Source: Tenacibaculum finnmarkense genomovar ulcerans (GTDB taxonomy: Bacteria > Bacteroidota > Bacteroidia > Flavobacteriales > Flavobacteriaceae). From it: DNA of 64,000 nucleotides. Where the stretch lies: positions 47,969-111,968 of the forward strand of contig NZ_OENE01000013.1 in the NCBI RefSeq assembly GCF_900239495.1. Direction: 5' to 3'. Both the position numbers and the translations under genes were made by a program. Numbering within the stretch: position 1 is the stretch's first letter; the number at the start of each line of letters is the position of its first letter. The notes below the pieces were generated by a model. That model worked only from the letters and a program-made list of their open reading frames with translations, was not told the DNA's origin and did no database searches. This document shows, piece after piece, positions 34,260-44,105 of this stretch.

Positions 34260-35102
34260 ATGAAAAAATCCAGTGTTTACGAATCTATAAAATTATCAAA
34301 AAATAACGCTTTAAAAGTAGCTGATACAATTGTTGTTGAAGCGGCTCTTCAAATTAATATCAATAATGAATCATACACCGTTGTAATGAGAACTCCAGGT
34401 GATGATAATCAATTAATTAGAGGGCTTTTATATGCGGAGGATATTTACAAAAGCAAAGAGGCTTTATCAATCAATACTATTGAGGTAAATACCGATGAAT
34501 CTACTATTTTAAACGTTACAATTCCGAAGGATAAATTAAGGAAGGGATACTTGAATAAACGTACCCTTTTATCTGTTTCTTCCTGTGGGATTTGTGGAAA
34601 AACAGCGCTAAAAGACTTAAAAATAACAGGGGAATCACTTTCTTCTAGTAATAAAGCTAATGAAGTAGCGAAAGAGGATCATAAATCGGCAGTAAACACA
34701 GCAATAAACAGTACATTTGATATGTTTATTAAAATGACTGATTTACAGTTTTTATTCAAAGAAACAGGCGGTAGTCATGCCTGCGCATTGTTTAATAAGA
34801 AAAAAGAACTTTTAACTATTAAAGAAGATATTGGTAGGCACAATGCGGTTGATAAGTGCATTGGTGATTTAATTGAAAAACAACAGCTAAAGCAAGTAAG
34901 TTATATGCTTGTTAGCGGACGTGTTTCGTATGAAATTGTTTCAAAAGCTTTTTTTGCGAAAATTCGTATTATTATTGCTGTTTCCGCCTGTTCTTCTTTG
35001 GCGGTTGATTTTGCTAAAGAATTTGGCATTTGTTTAATTGGTTTTAGTCGAAATGATAAAATGACCGTTTACGCAAATCCTCAACATATCTTCAATATAT
35101 AA
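34260..35102 (+). CDS. fdhD: Formate dehydrogenase accessory sulfurtransferase FdhD
   Basis: The 280-residue protein has the FdhD active-site loop SVSSCGICGKTAL with two cysteines, preceded by MRTPGDDNQLIRGLLYAEDI and followed by FKETGGSHACALF and KEDIGRHNAVDKCIGDL. FdhD passes sulfur from IscS to the molybdenum cofactor of formate dehydrogenase-type enzymes. The next gene, four bases away, is such an enzyme. Confidence 0.95.
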   Translation: MKKSSVYESIKLSKNNALKVADTIVVEAALQININNESYTVVMRTPGDDNQLIRGLLYAEDIYKSKEALSINTIEVNTDESTILNVTIPKDKLRKGYLNKRTLLSVSSCGICGKTALKDLKITGESLSSSNKANEVAKEDHKSAVNTAINSTFDMFIKMTDLQFLFKETGGSHACALFNKKKELLTIKEDIGRHNAVDKCIGDLIEKQQLKQVSYMLVSGRVSYEIVSKAFFAKIRIIIAVSACSSLAVDFAKEFGICLIGFSRNDKMTVYANPQHIFNI

Positions 35103-35105
35103 ATT

Positions 35106-37415
35106 ATGAGTAATCAAAAACAACAAGAAAAGACTGTAAAAGCACAGCCTCCTGAAAATTTAACAGGAATAAAACTTATTGAAGTTCCTACAAAAGCCGT
35201 AGGAACAAAGGCGATAAAATCGGCATTGAGTCATGTTTTTTCTGAAACAGGGATTGTAAAAGGGATTCAATTATTAAAAAACATCAATCAATTAGATGGT
35301 TTTGATTGTCCTGGTTGCGCATGGCCTGATCCTGATCAAAAAAGAGCCTTTTTAGCTGAATATTGCGAAAATGGCGCCAAAGCAATTGCTGAAGAAGCTA
35401 CAACAAATAGAGTTTCTCCCTTGTTTTTTGCAACACATACGGTTCAAGAACTTTCAGAATGGTCAGATTATGATATCGGAAAAAGTGGGCGTATTACACA
35501 TCCGATGATTTTACGAGAAGGAAGCAATAATTACGAAGAAATTTCATGGGAAAATGCTTTTAAACTTGTTGGAAATGAGCTAAACGACTTAAAAAACCCT
35601 GATGAAGCTATTTTTTATACCTCTGGAAGAACAAGTAATGAAGCAGCTTTTTTATATCAATTATTTGTTCGAAAATTTGGAACAAATAACCTTCCAGACT
35701 GTTCAAATATGTGTCATGAAAGTAGCGGTAGTGCGCTTTCTCAAACCGTTGGAATTGGTAAAGGGTCGGTTACCCTAGATGATTTCAATCATGCTGACTT
35801 AGTGATAGTTATAGGTCAAAACCCAGGAACAAATCATCCAAGAATGTTAACCGCTTTAAAACAAACAAAGGATAATGGGGGTAAAATAATGACCATAAAC
35901 CCGCTTCCTGAGGTTGGTTTAATGAAATATGTAGATCCTCAAAACCCTTTAAAGTGGCTTGGCGCTGGTGATGTATTAACAGACCTATTCTTACAGGTTA
36001 AAATAAATGGTGATGTTGCCTTGTTAAAAATCATCTTAAAATTGATGAAAACCCAAGAACAAGAAAAAGGAGGCGTTTTTAATCATCAATTTATAAAAGA
36101 AAAAACACATGGTTTAGAGGAGTTTTTAATCGATTTAGATACTTATACTATTGCCGAATTATTGCCACAAACGGGCTTATCTTTAGAAATAATTGAACAA
36201 GCAACTCAAATGATTATCAATAATGATAAGATAATTATCTGTTGGGCAATGGGATTAACCCAGCATAAAAATGGTGTTGATAATATTCGTGAAGTTGTAA
36301 ACTTACTGCTTTTAAAAGGAAGTATCGGTAAAAAAGGCGCAGGAACTTGCCCTGTTCGAGGACATTCGAATGTACAAGGAGACCGAACTATGGGGATTTG
36401 GGAAAAGCCAAAAGATAGCTTTTTAGATAGTCTAGAAAAAGAATTTCAATTTCAAGCACCACGTAAACATGGCTATGATGTTGTAGCGGCTATTGAAGCA
36501 ATGTATGCTAAAAAAGCAAGTGTTTTTGTAGGGATGGGTGGTAATTTTATTTCTGCAACCCCCGATACTGAATACACTGCTAAAGCATTAAAAAACTGTA
36601 ATTTAACGGTTCAAATTTCTACAAAATTAAATAGAAGTCATTTAATTCATGGAAAACAGGCATTGATTCTTCCTTGTTTAGGACGTTCTGAAAAAGACAT
36701 TCAAAAAACTGGAGATCAATTTATTACCGTAGAAAATTCTATGGGAGTTGTGCATCAGTCTAACGGGCATTTATCACCTAGTTCTGATCACTTATTAAGC
36801 GAACCTGCTATTGTTGCTGGTATGGCCAAAGCAACTTTAAAAAACACTAAAATTGATTGGGAATTACTTGTTTCAAATTACGATTTAATCCGTAATAAAA
36901 TTGAAGCAACCATTCCTGGTTTTGAAAATTATAACGAAAAAGTTCGTGTAAAAGGAGGTTTTTATTTACCTAACAATGCTAGAGAGAACAACTACGCTCC
37001 TACTTTAACAGGAAAAGCAAACTTCTCTACAAATTTACCTTCGGATGTTGTTTTAGAAGAAAATCAATTTATGATGATGACCATTCGAACCCACGATCAA
37101 TACAACACAACTATTTATGGTTTAAACGATAGATATAGAGGTGTTTTAAACGAGCGAAGAGTTATTTTTATGAATCCTGAAGATATGAGAGCTCAAGGAT
37201 TATCAAAATTAGATAAAGTAGATTTAACAAGTCATTTTCAAGGGGAAAAAAGAAGTGCTTCGGGCTTTTTAGTGGTTCCTTATAGTATTCCAAAACAATG
37301 TACCGCTACTTATTTTCCTGAAGCAAATGTATTGGTTCCCCTTAAAAGTAAAGCCAGAATTAGCCATACACCGGCTTCTAAAACAGTGATTATTACGCTA
37401 CTAAAACACGAGTAA
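35106..37415 (+). CDS. FdhF/YdeP family molybdopterin oxidoreductase
   Basis: The 769-residue protein matches the YdeP-type formate dehydrogenase-like family: LDGFDCPGCAWPDPDQKRAFLAEYCENGAKA near the start, ISWENAFKLVG, CHESSGSALSQTVG, VIGQNPGTNHPRML and a C-terminal molydopterin-binding domain (RTHDQYNTTIYGLNDRYRG). CPGC plus a downstream cysteine may hold an iron-sulfur cluster. It lacks selenocysteine. YdeP is linked to acid resistance in E. coli, but the substrate is not established. It is coupled to fdhD. Confidence 0.9.
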   Translation: MSNQKQQEKTVKAQPPENLTGIKLIEVPTKAVGTKAIKSALSHVFSETGIVKGIQLLKNINQLDGFDCPGCAWPDPDQKRAFLAEYCENGAKAIAEEATTNRVSPLFFATHTVQELSEWSDYDIGKSGRITHPMILREGSNNYEEISWENAFKLVGNELNDLKNPDEAIFYTSGRTSNEAAFLYQLFVRKFGTNNLPDCSNMCHESSGSALSQTVGIGKGSVTLDDFNHADLVIVIGQNPGTNHPRMLTALKQTKDNGGKIMTINPLPEVGLMKYVDPQNPLKWLGAGDVLTDLFLQVKINGDVALLKIILKLMKTQEQEKGGVFNHQFIKEKTHGLEEFLIDLDTYTIAELLPQTGLSLEIIEQATQMIINNDKIIICWAMGLTQHKNGVDNIREVVNLLLLKGSIGKKGAGTCPVRGHSNVQGDRTMGIWEKPKDSFLDSLEKEFQFQAPRKHGYDVVAAIEAMYAKKASVFVGMGGNFISATPDTEYTAKALKNCNLTVQISTKLNRSHLIHGKQALILPCLGRSEKDIQKTGDQFITVENSMGVVHQSNGHLSPSSDHLLSEPAIVAGMAKATLKNTKIDWELLVSNYDLIRNKIEATIPGFENYNEKVRVKGGFYLPNNARENNYAPTLTGKANFSTNLPSDVVLEENQFMMMTIRTHDQYNTTIYGLNDRYRGVLNERRVIFMNPEDMRAQGLSKLDKVDLTSHFQGEKRSASGFLVVPYSIPKQCTATYFPEANVLVPLKSKARISHTPASKTVIITLLKHE

Positions 37416-37474
37416 TAAAAAGAATTGTATTTTAGTCGAATATTTTTAATTAACACGTAAATCAACATATAATT

Positions 37475-38119
37475 ATGCCTTTTATAGAAGAAGAAAATCT
37501 TACATTAATGCAGGAAGACTTAGACAACGCTAGGTTAAAAAGAGAAAATGCCGAAGATGAATTAGATCAAGCAAAAGAAAAACTTACTTCTTTTCAGAAA
37601 AAATCTAGAATTACAGCAATCTTATTAGGCTTGCTTTTAGGAATATCATTAGGAGCTTGTTATTATTTTTACACGAGCGCTACACAAGCACCTACTTTTT
37701 CAGAAGCAGATATCGCAGCTATAAAAAGTAAGGAAAATACCCGTGTTTTAGATAGTATTAATATCGCAACTATTGCAGCAATGTCTTTAGATAACACTCA
37801 AAATGAAGGTTCAGATTCGAGGATAGGCTCAGGAAATTTAGACGAAGTTATTAGTGAGGTAAAGGACAATACAACTGGTGAAATAATCTATTCTGTTCAG
37901 GTAGGAGTCTTTTATAATAAGAAAAAATTTCCTTTATTATCTTCTAAAACAATACCCGCAATAATCACTTCTGATGATGATTATTTTAAATATTCATTAG
38001 GTTTATTTACTACATTAAGTCAAGCTAAAAGATTTAAAAAAGAATTGATAAAACTTGGGTTTAAAGATGCTTTTACAGCTTCTTATATTGATGGAAAACG
38101 TCAAAAAATACACGATTAA
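37475..38119 (+). CDS. SPOR-like domain membrane protein with coiled coil
   Basis: The 214-residue protein has a charged N-terminal coiled coil (about 8-45), one membrane span (ITAILLGLLLGISLGACYYFY, about 48-68) and a periplasmic linker. The C-terminal SPOR-like fold carries YSVQVGVFYNKKK...YFKYSLGLFTTLSQAKRFKKELIKLGFKDAFTASYIDG. SPOR domains bind denuded peptidoglycan. It lies between the YdeP gene and a barrel protein gene. Confidence 0.8.
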   Translation: MPFIEEENLTLMQEDLDNARLKRENAEDELDQAKEKLTSFQKKSRITAILLGLLLGISLGACYYFYTSATQAPTFSEADIAAIKSKENTRVLDSINIATIAAMSLDNTQNEGSDSRIGSGNLDEVISEVKDNTTGEIIYSVQVGVFYNKKKFPLLSSKTIPAIITSDDDYFKYSLGLFTTLSQAKRFKKELIKLGFKDAFTASYIDGKRQKIHD

Positions 38120-38156
38120 ATAGTACTATTAGATATACAATTAAATAACAAAATCA

Positions 38157-39710
38157 ATGTTAATTAAAATTATTAAACGAACATTTATAGTATTATTTAC
38201 TATGAGTGTTCATTTTTTTTACGGGCAGAATAGCCAAAATAAACTAGATAAAACAGCTCAAAAAGAAACTCAAATAGCCTTTGGACAACTCGATTTTTTA
38301 GATATAAAAATGCCTGGTAATGAAAAAAATATGGGCTTTACAGGAATTCATTATAATTTAAAAATAAATAGTTGGAGCTATGCAGGTATTGGTATCTATA
38401 GCGCTATAACCGGAATTCGTGGCGGTTTTTTTACCTTAGGTATTAATGCTGGCGTGCAGCAAAAAATCACCGAAAAACTATTTATTGATGCCGGGGTTCA
38501 TTTTGGCGGCGGCGGCGGTGCATCAGCTCCCGATGGTGGTGGTGCTTTTATTTTACCACACTTAAATGCTGGGTATAATTTCAAGTATTTTTCAACAACA
38601 GCAGGGTATAGTTTTGTTAATTTTTTTGATAAAGGAGCTATTAAAAGCCAGCAATTTAATGTTGCTGTTCAAATACCTTTATCGTTTGATACAGCAACTA
38701 ATTTTAAAGAAAATGAAGAATATAAAGGCTCTTTTAAGCTTGATGCCTTAATTAAAAATAGCGACTGGAACACCTCTAGTAATACTATTTCATTGCTTGT
38801 TCATTTAAATAATTTAGATGTAAAAAAAGGAAGTTACAAAGGAAAAACAATGCGATTAGCAGGTTTTGAATTGAATTCTTACTTAAACAAAAACATGTTC
38901 TTTTTTGTAAAAGCTGACGGTGCTTACCATGGAATTAAAGCTGGATATATGGATGTATTTATAGGGGCAGGTTATCATGCAAGTCTATATAAAAACGGTA
39001 CAAATATCTTAGCTAAATTTGGTGTTGGAGCTGGTGGCGGCGGTGGTGTTGATACGAAAGGAGGGTTTTTAATATACCCTGATTTATCTATTGAGCAAAA
39101 AATATTCGACAATACATATTTATCGATTAATAAAGGATTTTTAATGAGTCCTGATGCTCATTTTAGCTCTTCAACCTTAGGTTTTGGATTGAAATATTAC
39201 CTTGATAAAGATGGTATTTCATCTACTGAAAAAACCTTTTCAGTAGGTAAATTTAAAGATCTAGAAGTAATTTTAAAACATGATTTATACCCAAATGCTA
39301 AAAGAGATAATAAAGGTGGGTTTTCTCAAAACATGCATCAAATTTCGTTGCAAATTAACTTATTCTTAAATAAATACGTGTACGCAGGTGGGCAAACTTC
39401 ATTTGCTAATTTTGGAGATGCAGGTGCTTATGCCGAGGGTATTGTTGGTTTAGGAGTTCAATCAACTACTTTTTTTAAGAACACAACATCGGTATTTATA
39501 CAGTTTTTAGCAGGTGCTGCTGGTGGTGGTGGAATTAGCACAGGGCAAGGTTTAATTGTAAAGCCAAGCATAGGGCTTAATTATAAACTAACCGATAAAT
39601 TAAACATTCGTGGAGGTTTAGGGTATGTAAAAGCTAGAGGTGGAAACCTAAGTAATACCTATTTTAATTTAGGAATTAACTATCATTTTTCATTTTTAAG
39701 CCTTCGTTAA
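38157..39710 (+). CDS. Outer-membrane protein with three glycine-rich repeats
   Basis: The 517-residue protein has a signal peptide (1-23, FFYGQ). Three similar blocks of about 160-170 residues follow, each with a strand-rich part leading to a glycine run (HFGGGGGASAPDGGGAF at about 116-131, GVGAGGGGGVDTKGG at about 290, AGAAGGGGISTGQG at about 452) and then a P-x-L-strand segment. It is probably a barrel or surface protein; I recognise no family. It lies 38 bases after the SPOR gene and may be co-transcribed. Confidence 0.75.
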   Translation: MLIKIIKRTFIVLFTMSVHFFYGQNSQNKLDKTAQKETQIAFGQLDFLDIKMPGNEKNMGFTGIHYNLKINSWSYAGIGIYSAITGIRGGFFTLGINAGVQQKITEKLFIDAGVHFGGGGGASAPDGGGAFILPHLNAGYNFKYFSTTAGYSFVNFFDKGAIKSQQFNVAVQIPLSFDTATNFKENEEYKGSFKLDALIKNSDWNTSSNTISLLVHLNNLDVKKGSYKGKTMRLAGFELNSYLNKNMFFFVKADGAYHGIKAGYMDVFIGAGYHASLYKNGTNILAKFGVGAGGGGGVDTKGGFLIYPDLSIEQKIFDNTYLSINKGFLMSPDAHFSSSTLGFGLKYYLDKDGISSTEKTFSVGKFKDLEVILKHDLYPNAKRDNKGGFSQNMHQISLQINLFLNKYVYAGGQTSFANFGDAGAYAEGIVGLGVQSTTFFKNTTSVFIQFLAGAAGGGGISTGQGLIVKPSIGLNYKLTDKLNIRGGLGYVKARGGNLSNTYFNLGINYHFSFLSLR

Positions 39711-39754
39711 ATCGGTTTAAAATATTTTTAAAAGAAATAAAACAGCATAAAAAC

Positions 39755-39792
39755 AACCCCTATTAAAGTCAAACTTTATAGGGGTTTTTTGA
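39755..39792 (+). terminator. Terminator of the glycine-rich protein gene
   Basis: AACCCCTATTAAAGT pairs with ACTTTATAGGGGTT with one mismatch, followed by a T run. Confidence 0.8.
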
Positions 39793-41335
39793 GTTTTACA
39801 GCTTAATAAAATAATTTATTCGATACTAAAACAGATAGAATACAACGCAATTACAACAATTACGAAGACAATTATTTGTTTAAAAATCTTAAAAAAAAGG
39901 CTGTTCAAATAAGATTATTATCATCTAGATACTACTCTATTTTTGTACTTAGAATACCTTATTAAAAATATAAAACAGCTTTTTTCTAGAATTTTTTCCA
40001 GAAATTAATTAGCGGGAAATACCATTTAAAAAAGGATTAATTATTTTTTTTCAGGTTATTTAGAGATTATTTTCACTTTATAAATGCTTTTTTTAGTTAA
40101 GACTCTTTTTTTACACGCCTACAATACCTCCTTTATTAGTTTTAATTATACTAGTTTTTATAACCTAATATCCTCTATTTTATCTTTAAATTAAACGGAA
40201 AAAAGATATAAAAAAGAAAATCGCTTGTTTAAAAAAAACTAAATAAAGACCAAATTTTCATTAATTATGAATCATTTTGTAGCTTCAAGTCAGTATCTAA
40301 TAAAGATAAAATGACAACAAATGATGATGAGAAACGGAACTAAGAGCCTTTAATCTTTCTGTTTTTTTGCTAAAAACACTAGGTTAACGCCATTTATATT
40401 TCTCCATTTTATGGATTTATTTCATCCTAAAACAGGAGTACAGCTAAAAATTGTAGTAAATCAAGAATGAGAAAGCGAACATACACCACCTACTTTTTAT
40501 AACTCCTGGTTTATTTTTACTGGCGATTATAAAACTGTTTAGTGATTTAAAACAAGCTCTAAATATAATTTGCTGCCTATTTTTTTTAAGAAACCGTAAA
40601 AAAACATAAAATAAAGCTCCTCCTGCTATTGCTATTTTGTTTTGTCCTATAATGTGTTTGTTACAATGTTGCCTTGGATAAAACTCATCCGTATTTTCCC
40701 TGATATGATTTTAGATTAATTTCTGCAATAAAGTATCTTGTCTTTATATTTGAATTTAGGTTATATAAAACAGAAACAAACGACTATACACTTAACATAA
40801 CAGTTGAGCTATGTCTGAATTAATTTACAATTGACAACACGTCACTAAGGATTGACTTTATTACATTTGTAATACAAGAGTGAACCGCTTGCGGGTTACG
40901 GATGTAATTTGAGGCTTAGGGTTTTTACGGTTACATATGTTAATCGAAGACGAACTTCTTGTGTGTGTACTTATGAGTTATTTTGTATGATAAATATTAA
41001 TCTTAGTTACTGATTCATTCTAAAAGATGATCTTAAATATAACTAGTATATAGTTGTGTTCTAGACACACCATCTCCATAGCATGTACTACTCTATCTGT
41101 AAGTAATTGAATTAGAATCATATATGAGGGTGTATACGGTTCACTTTTGTAAATAAAAAGGATAGTCTACCTACCTCGTGCTTAGTTGTTAGTAGATGAC
41201 AAAAGTAAATATCTTGATTTTAGTAACGAATAAACATTAATTCACTTTTGTAATAAGAGGAATATATGATTTATTAAGCCAATATTAGTCGTTGTTACAT
41301 TTGTTACTCGGTGTTTCGAATCTGTTTTTAGGTAC
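39793..41335. other. 1.5 kb decayed intergenic region
   Basis: No intact reading frame with family resemblance was found. The region includes an M14 peptidase relic (40610-40740). From about 40860 to 41340 there are recurring 10-base words of the type ACATTTGTAA or ACTTTTGTAA on either strand (near 40862, 40934, 41143, 41200, 41243, 41294 and 41330). AACAGCTTTTTT near 39972 pairs with AAAAAAGGCTGTT near 39895, across a long loop. Confidence 0.6.
40610..40740 (-). pseudogene. Relic of an M14 carboxypeptidase gene
   Basis: Read on the minus strand from 40740, the frame gives DTLLQKLI, a stop, NHIRENTDEFYP, then IIGQNKIAIAGG. The intact M14 peptidase of this window (17615-18664) has NTLLQKLIPNHIGRYTDEFYP, then LGHNTILIEAGH at the same place. 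The match continues at nucleotide level over about 120 bases, with stops and indels. The rest of the gene is no longer recognisable. It is either a degraded duplicate or an old remnant of a second M14 gene. Confidence 0.7.
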
Positions 41336-42240
41336 ATTTGTGAATTTTTTTACTTTTTCGATGTTAAAACTGATTATCGGAGCTAATATTATATGTAAAA
41401 TATGATTTTAAGGCTTTGCTCCTGCTTATTTACAGAGGATTATCTTCTTAAAAATACTTTTGAATTGATTTTTACCTGTTTATTTGAAATTTTTTTGAGA
41501 TTAAAACTGATTATCGGACTGAAATTATACTGTAAAATTTGATTTTAAGGCTTTGCTCCTGCTTATTTACAGAGGATAATCTACTAAAGATGGTTTTGAA
41601 TTAATTTTTACCTGTTTATTTTAAATTTTTTCGATGTTAAAACTGATTATCGAGCTGAAATTATATGTAAAATTTGATTTTAAGGCTTTGCTCCTACTTA
41701 TTTACAGAGGATAATCTTCTTAAAAATACTTTTGAATTGATTTTTACCTGTTTATTTTAAATTTTTTCGATGTTAAAACTGATTATCGGACTGAAATTAT
41801 ATGTAAAATCTGATTTTAAGGCTTTGCTCCTGCTTATTTACAGAGGATTATCTTCTTAAAAATACTTTTGAATTGATTTTTACCTGTTTATTTGAATTTT
41901 TTTTGAGATTAAAACTGATTATCGGACTGAAATTATACTGTAAAATTTGATTTTAAGGCTTTGCTCCTGCTTATTTACAGAGGATAATCTTCTTAAAAAT
42001 ACTTTTGAATTGATTTTTAGCTGTTTATTTTAAATTTTTTCTATGTTAAAACTGATTATCGGACTGAAATTATACTATAAAATCTGATTTTAAGGCTTTG
42101 CTCCTGTTTATTTAGAGAGGATAATCTTCTTAAAAATACTTTTGAATTGATTTTTACCTGTTTATTTGAAATTTTTTTGAGATTAAAACTGATTATCAGA
42201 CTGAAATTATATGTAAAATTTGATTTTAAGGCTTTGATTG
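41336..42240. repeat. Seven tandem copies of a 136-137 bp unit
   Basis: The word CTGATTATC starts at 41370, 41507, 41643, 41779, 41915, 42052 and 42189, a period of 136-137 bases. Each unit also contains AAGGCTTTGCTCCTGC and TTACAGAGGATAATC, so GATTATC and GATAATC form inverted arms about 65 bases apart. Units differ by point changes (for example GAGATTAAAA versus GATGTTAAAA, which partly alternate). The last unit is truncated after AAGGCTTTG. There is no conserved reading frame across units. Confidence 0.9.
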
Positions 42241-42365
42241 GTTTGGTATGAAAAAGATTATCGATACAATTTCGAAAAGAAAAAATCACTAGAATTGATA
42301 CTGGTTTCTATATTAATTTTAACGAATAATTATCGGAATTAACCTTATTAAAAAATAAGGTTAAT

Positions 42366-42386
42366 CTTGAAAAATAGTATCAAGAA
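42366..42386. promoter_or_regulatory. Inverted repeat upstream of the RluA-type gene
   Basis: TCTTGA and TCAAGA are separated by nine bases immediately upstream of the promoter box, a possible small operator. Confidence 0.3.
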
Positions 42387-42394
42387 AAGTATAG

Positions 42395-42402
42395 TATCTT
42401 TG
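42395..42402 (+). promoter_or_regulatory. Promoter -7 box of the RluA-type gene
   Basis: TATCTTTG matches TAnnTTTG. It overlaps the GTG at 42402, which argues against that GTG as start codon and favours TTG at 42429. Confidence 0.5.
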
Positions 42403-42428
42403 TGTACTTAAAACAGATTTATCTTATT

Positions 42429-44105
42429 TTGAACACACATTTTCAATATTTTTCTAGCCCTATAAACGATATAAAAATCCCTAATAAATTTACCTTTCCA
42501 TTTTATTATGAACCACACCCCTTATGTGAAATTGCTACAAAAGAAATAATAGATTATTTAAAAACACAAACCGATTTTGAGCATAATTTTGGGTTAAATC
42601 CTTCAAAAAAAGGGATTCCTATTGGTAAAATGTTCGGTGTTTTAGTTGTAAAAAATAAAAAAAATGAAATTGGATATATCTCTGCAGTTTCAGGAAAATT
42701 AGCAGAAACAAATACGCATATAAAATTTGTTCCACCAGTTTATGATATGCTTACCGAAGATTCTTATTATTTAAAAGAAAAAAATAATTTAATAGCAATA
42801 AATTCTGAGCTAGAATCTTTAGAAGCAGATATTAATTATAACTTATTATTGTCCGAAAATAAATTAGCAAAAAATAAGGCTATAGCTGATATTCAAGAAA
42901 AAAAAGAGGCTTTAAATACTGCTAAAAAAAAGAGAGCTATTCGAAGAGAAAAAGCCTTTAACGAATTATCTCCTGAAAATTTTATTCTTTTCAAAAATGA
43001 ATTGAGTAAAGAAAGTTTAGATGCGAAACATTTTTTTAATAACGTAAAACGCTATTGGGAACATACTTTGAAACCAACAGAAGATAAATTGTCGGTTTTT
43101 ACCAAGCAAATAACCAACCTAAAAACCTTACGTAAATCAAAATCAGTTGATTTACAAATGTATATTGTCGAGCAGTATCAGTTTTTAAACATTAAGAAAG
43201 AAAAACAAAACTTAGCTGAATTGTTTTCAGGGACTTCTGTACAAAATTTACCTGCTGGTTCTGGTGAATGCTCGGCTCCTAAATTACTGCAATATGCTTT
43301 TTTAAACGATTTAAAACCCATTGCAATGGCTGAGTTTTGGTGGGGGAAATCACCAAATAAAGAGATTAGAAAACATGAACAATTTTACCCCGCTTGTCAA
43401 GGAAAATGTAAACCTATTTTATCACATATGTTGTCAGGAATTGAAATGGATACCAATCCGCTACTAGAAAACCCTGCTATTGGTAAAGAAATTGAAGTAA
43501 TTTTTGAAGACGATCAGTTAATTGTTATTTGTAAACCTGCTGATTTCCTGTCTGTTCCTGGTATTAATATTCAAGATTCGGTATATAGTAGAATAAAACA
43601 ACAGGTTAAAAATATTTCAGGACCTATTATTGTACATCGCTTAGATATGGCTACCTCTGGGTTGTTGGTTTTAGCAAAAAATAAAGAAGCTCATAAATTT
43701 TTACAAAGTCAATTTATCAATAAAACAATTAAAAAAAGATATACCGCTTTATTAGATGGAATTGTTACTGAAAATACAGGGACAATTACGCTTCCACTCC
43801 GCGTTGATTTAGATGATAGACCCAGACAACTAGTGTGTTACGAACATGGAAAGCCTGCAAAAACAAATTGGGAAGTTATAGAACGAAAAAATGGGAAAAC
43901 AAAAATTCACTTCTACCCTATTTCAGGGCGAACACATCAATTAAGAGTACATGCTTCTCATAATTTAGGCTTAAATATACCGATTGTTGGTGATGATCTG
44001 TATGGAAAAAAATCAGATCGATTGTATTTACATGCCGATACTTTAGATTTTTTACACCCAATAACTAAAGAAAAAATGCTTTTTTCAAAAAAATCTGATT
44101 TTTAA
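42429..44105 (+). CDS. RluA family pseudouridine synthase with long N-terminal extension
   Basis: The C-terminal third is an RluA-type catalytic domain: IFEDDQLIVICKPADFLSVPG, HRLDMATSGLLVLAKN (catalytic Asp about residue 406) and FYPISGRTHQLRVHASH. The first 350 residues hold an FPFYYEPHPL motif, a long coiled coil (about 110-190) and a Cys-containing LPAGSGECSAPKLLQYAF segment, as in the RluA-like proteins of about 560 residues common in Bacteroidetes. The target RNA is unknown. The frame extends to GTG at 42402, but that codon overlaps the promoter box, so TTG at 42429 is preferred. Confidence 0.88.
   Translation: MNTHFQYFSSPINDIKIPNKFTFPFYYEPHPLCEIATKEIIDYLKTQTDFEHNFGLNPSKKGIPIGKMFGVLVVKNKKNEIGYISAVSGKLAETNTHIKFVPPVYDMLTEDSYYLKEKNNLIAINSELESLEADINYNLLLSENKLAKNKAIADIQEKKEALNTAKKKRAIRREKAFNELSPENFILFKNELSKESLDAKHFFNNVKRYWEHTLKPTEDKLSVFTKQITNLKTLRKSKSVDLQMYIVEQYQFLNIKKEKQNLAELFSGTSVQNLPAGSGECSAPKLLQYAFLNDLKPIAMAEFWWGKSPNKEIRKHEQFYPACQGKCKPILSHMLSGIEMDTNPLLENPAIGKEIEVIFEDDQLIVICKPADFLSVPGINIQDSVYSRIKQQVKNISGPIIVHRLDMATSGLLVLAKNKEAHKFLQSQFINKTIKKRYTALLDGIVTENTGTITLPLRVDLDDRPRQLVCYEHGKPAKTNWEVIERKNGKTKIHFYPISGRTHQLRVHASHNLGLNIPIVGDDLYGKKSDRLYLHADTLDFLHPITKEKMLFSKKSDF

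Noticed and set aside
41336..42240. CRISPR array
   Set aside because: The period is regular, but whole units of 136 bases are repeated with no short repeat/unique spacer alternation and no cas genes.
42056..42289. 77-residue minus-strand frame inside the 136 bp repeat array
   Set aside because: It spans two repeat units that drift without keeping a reading frame, so it is a by-product of the repeat.
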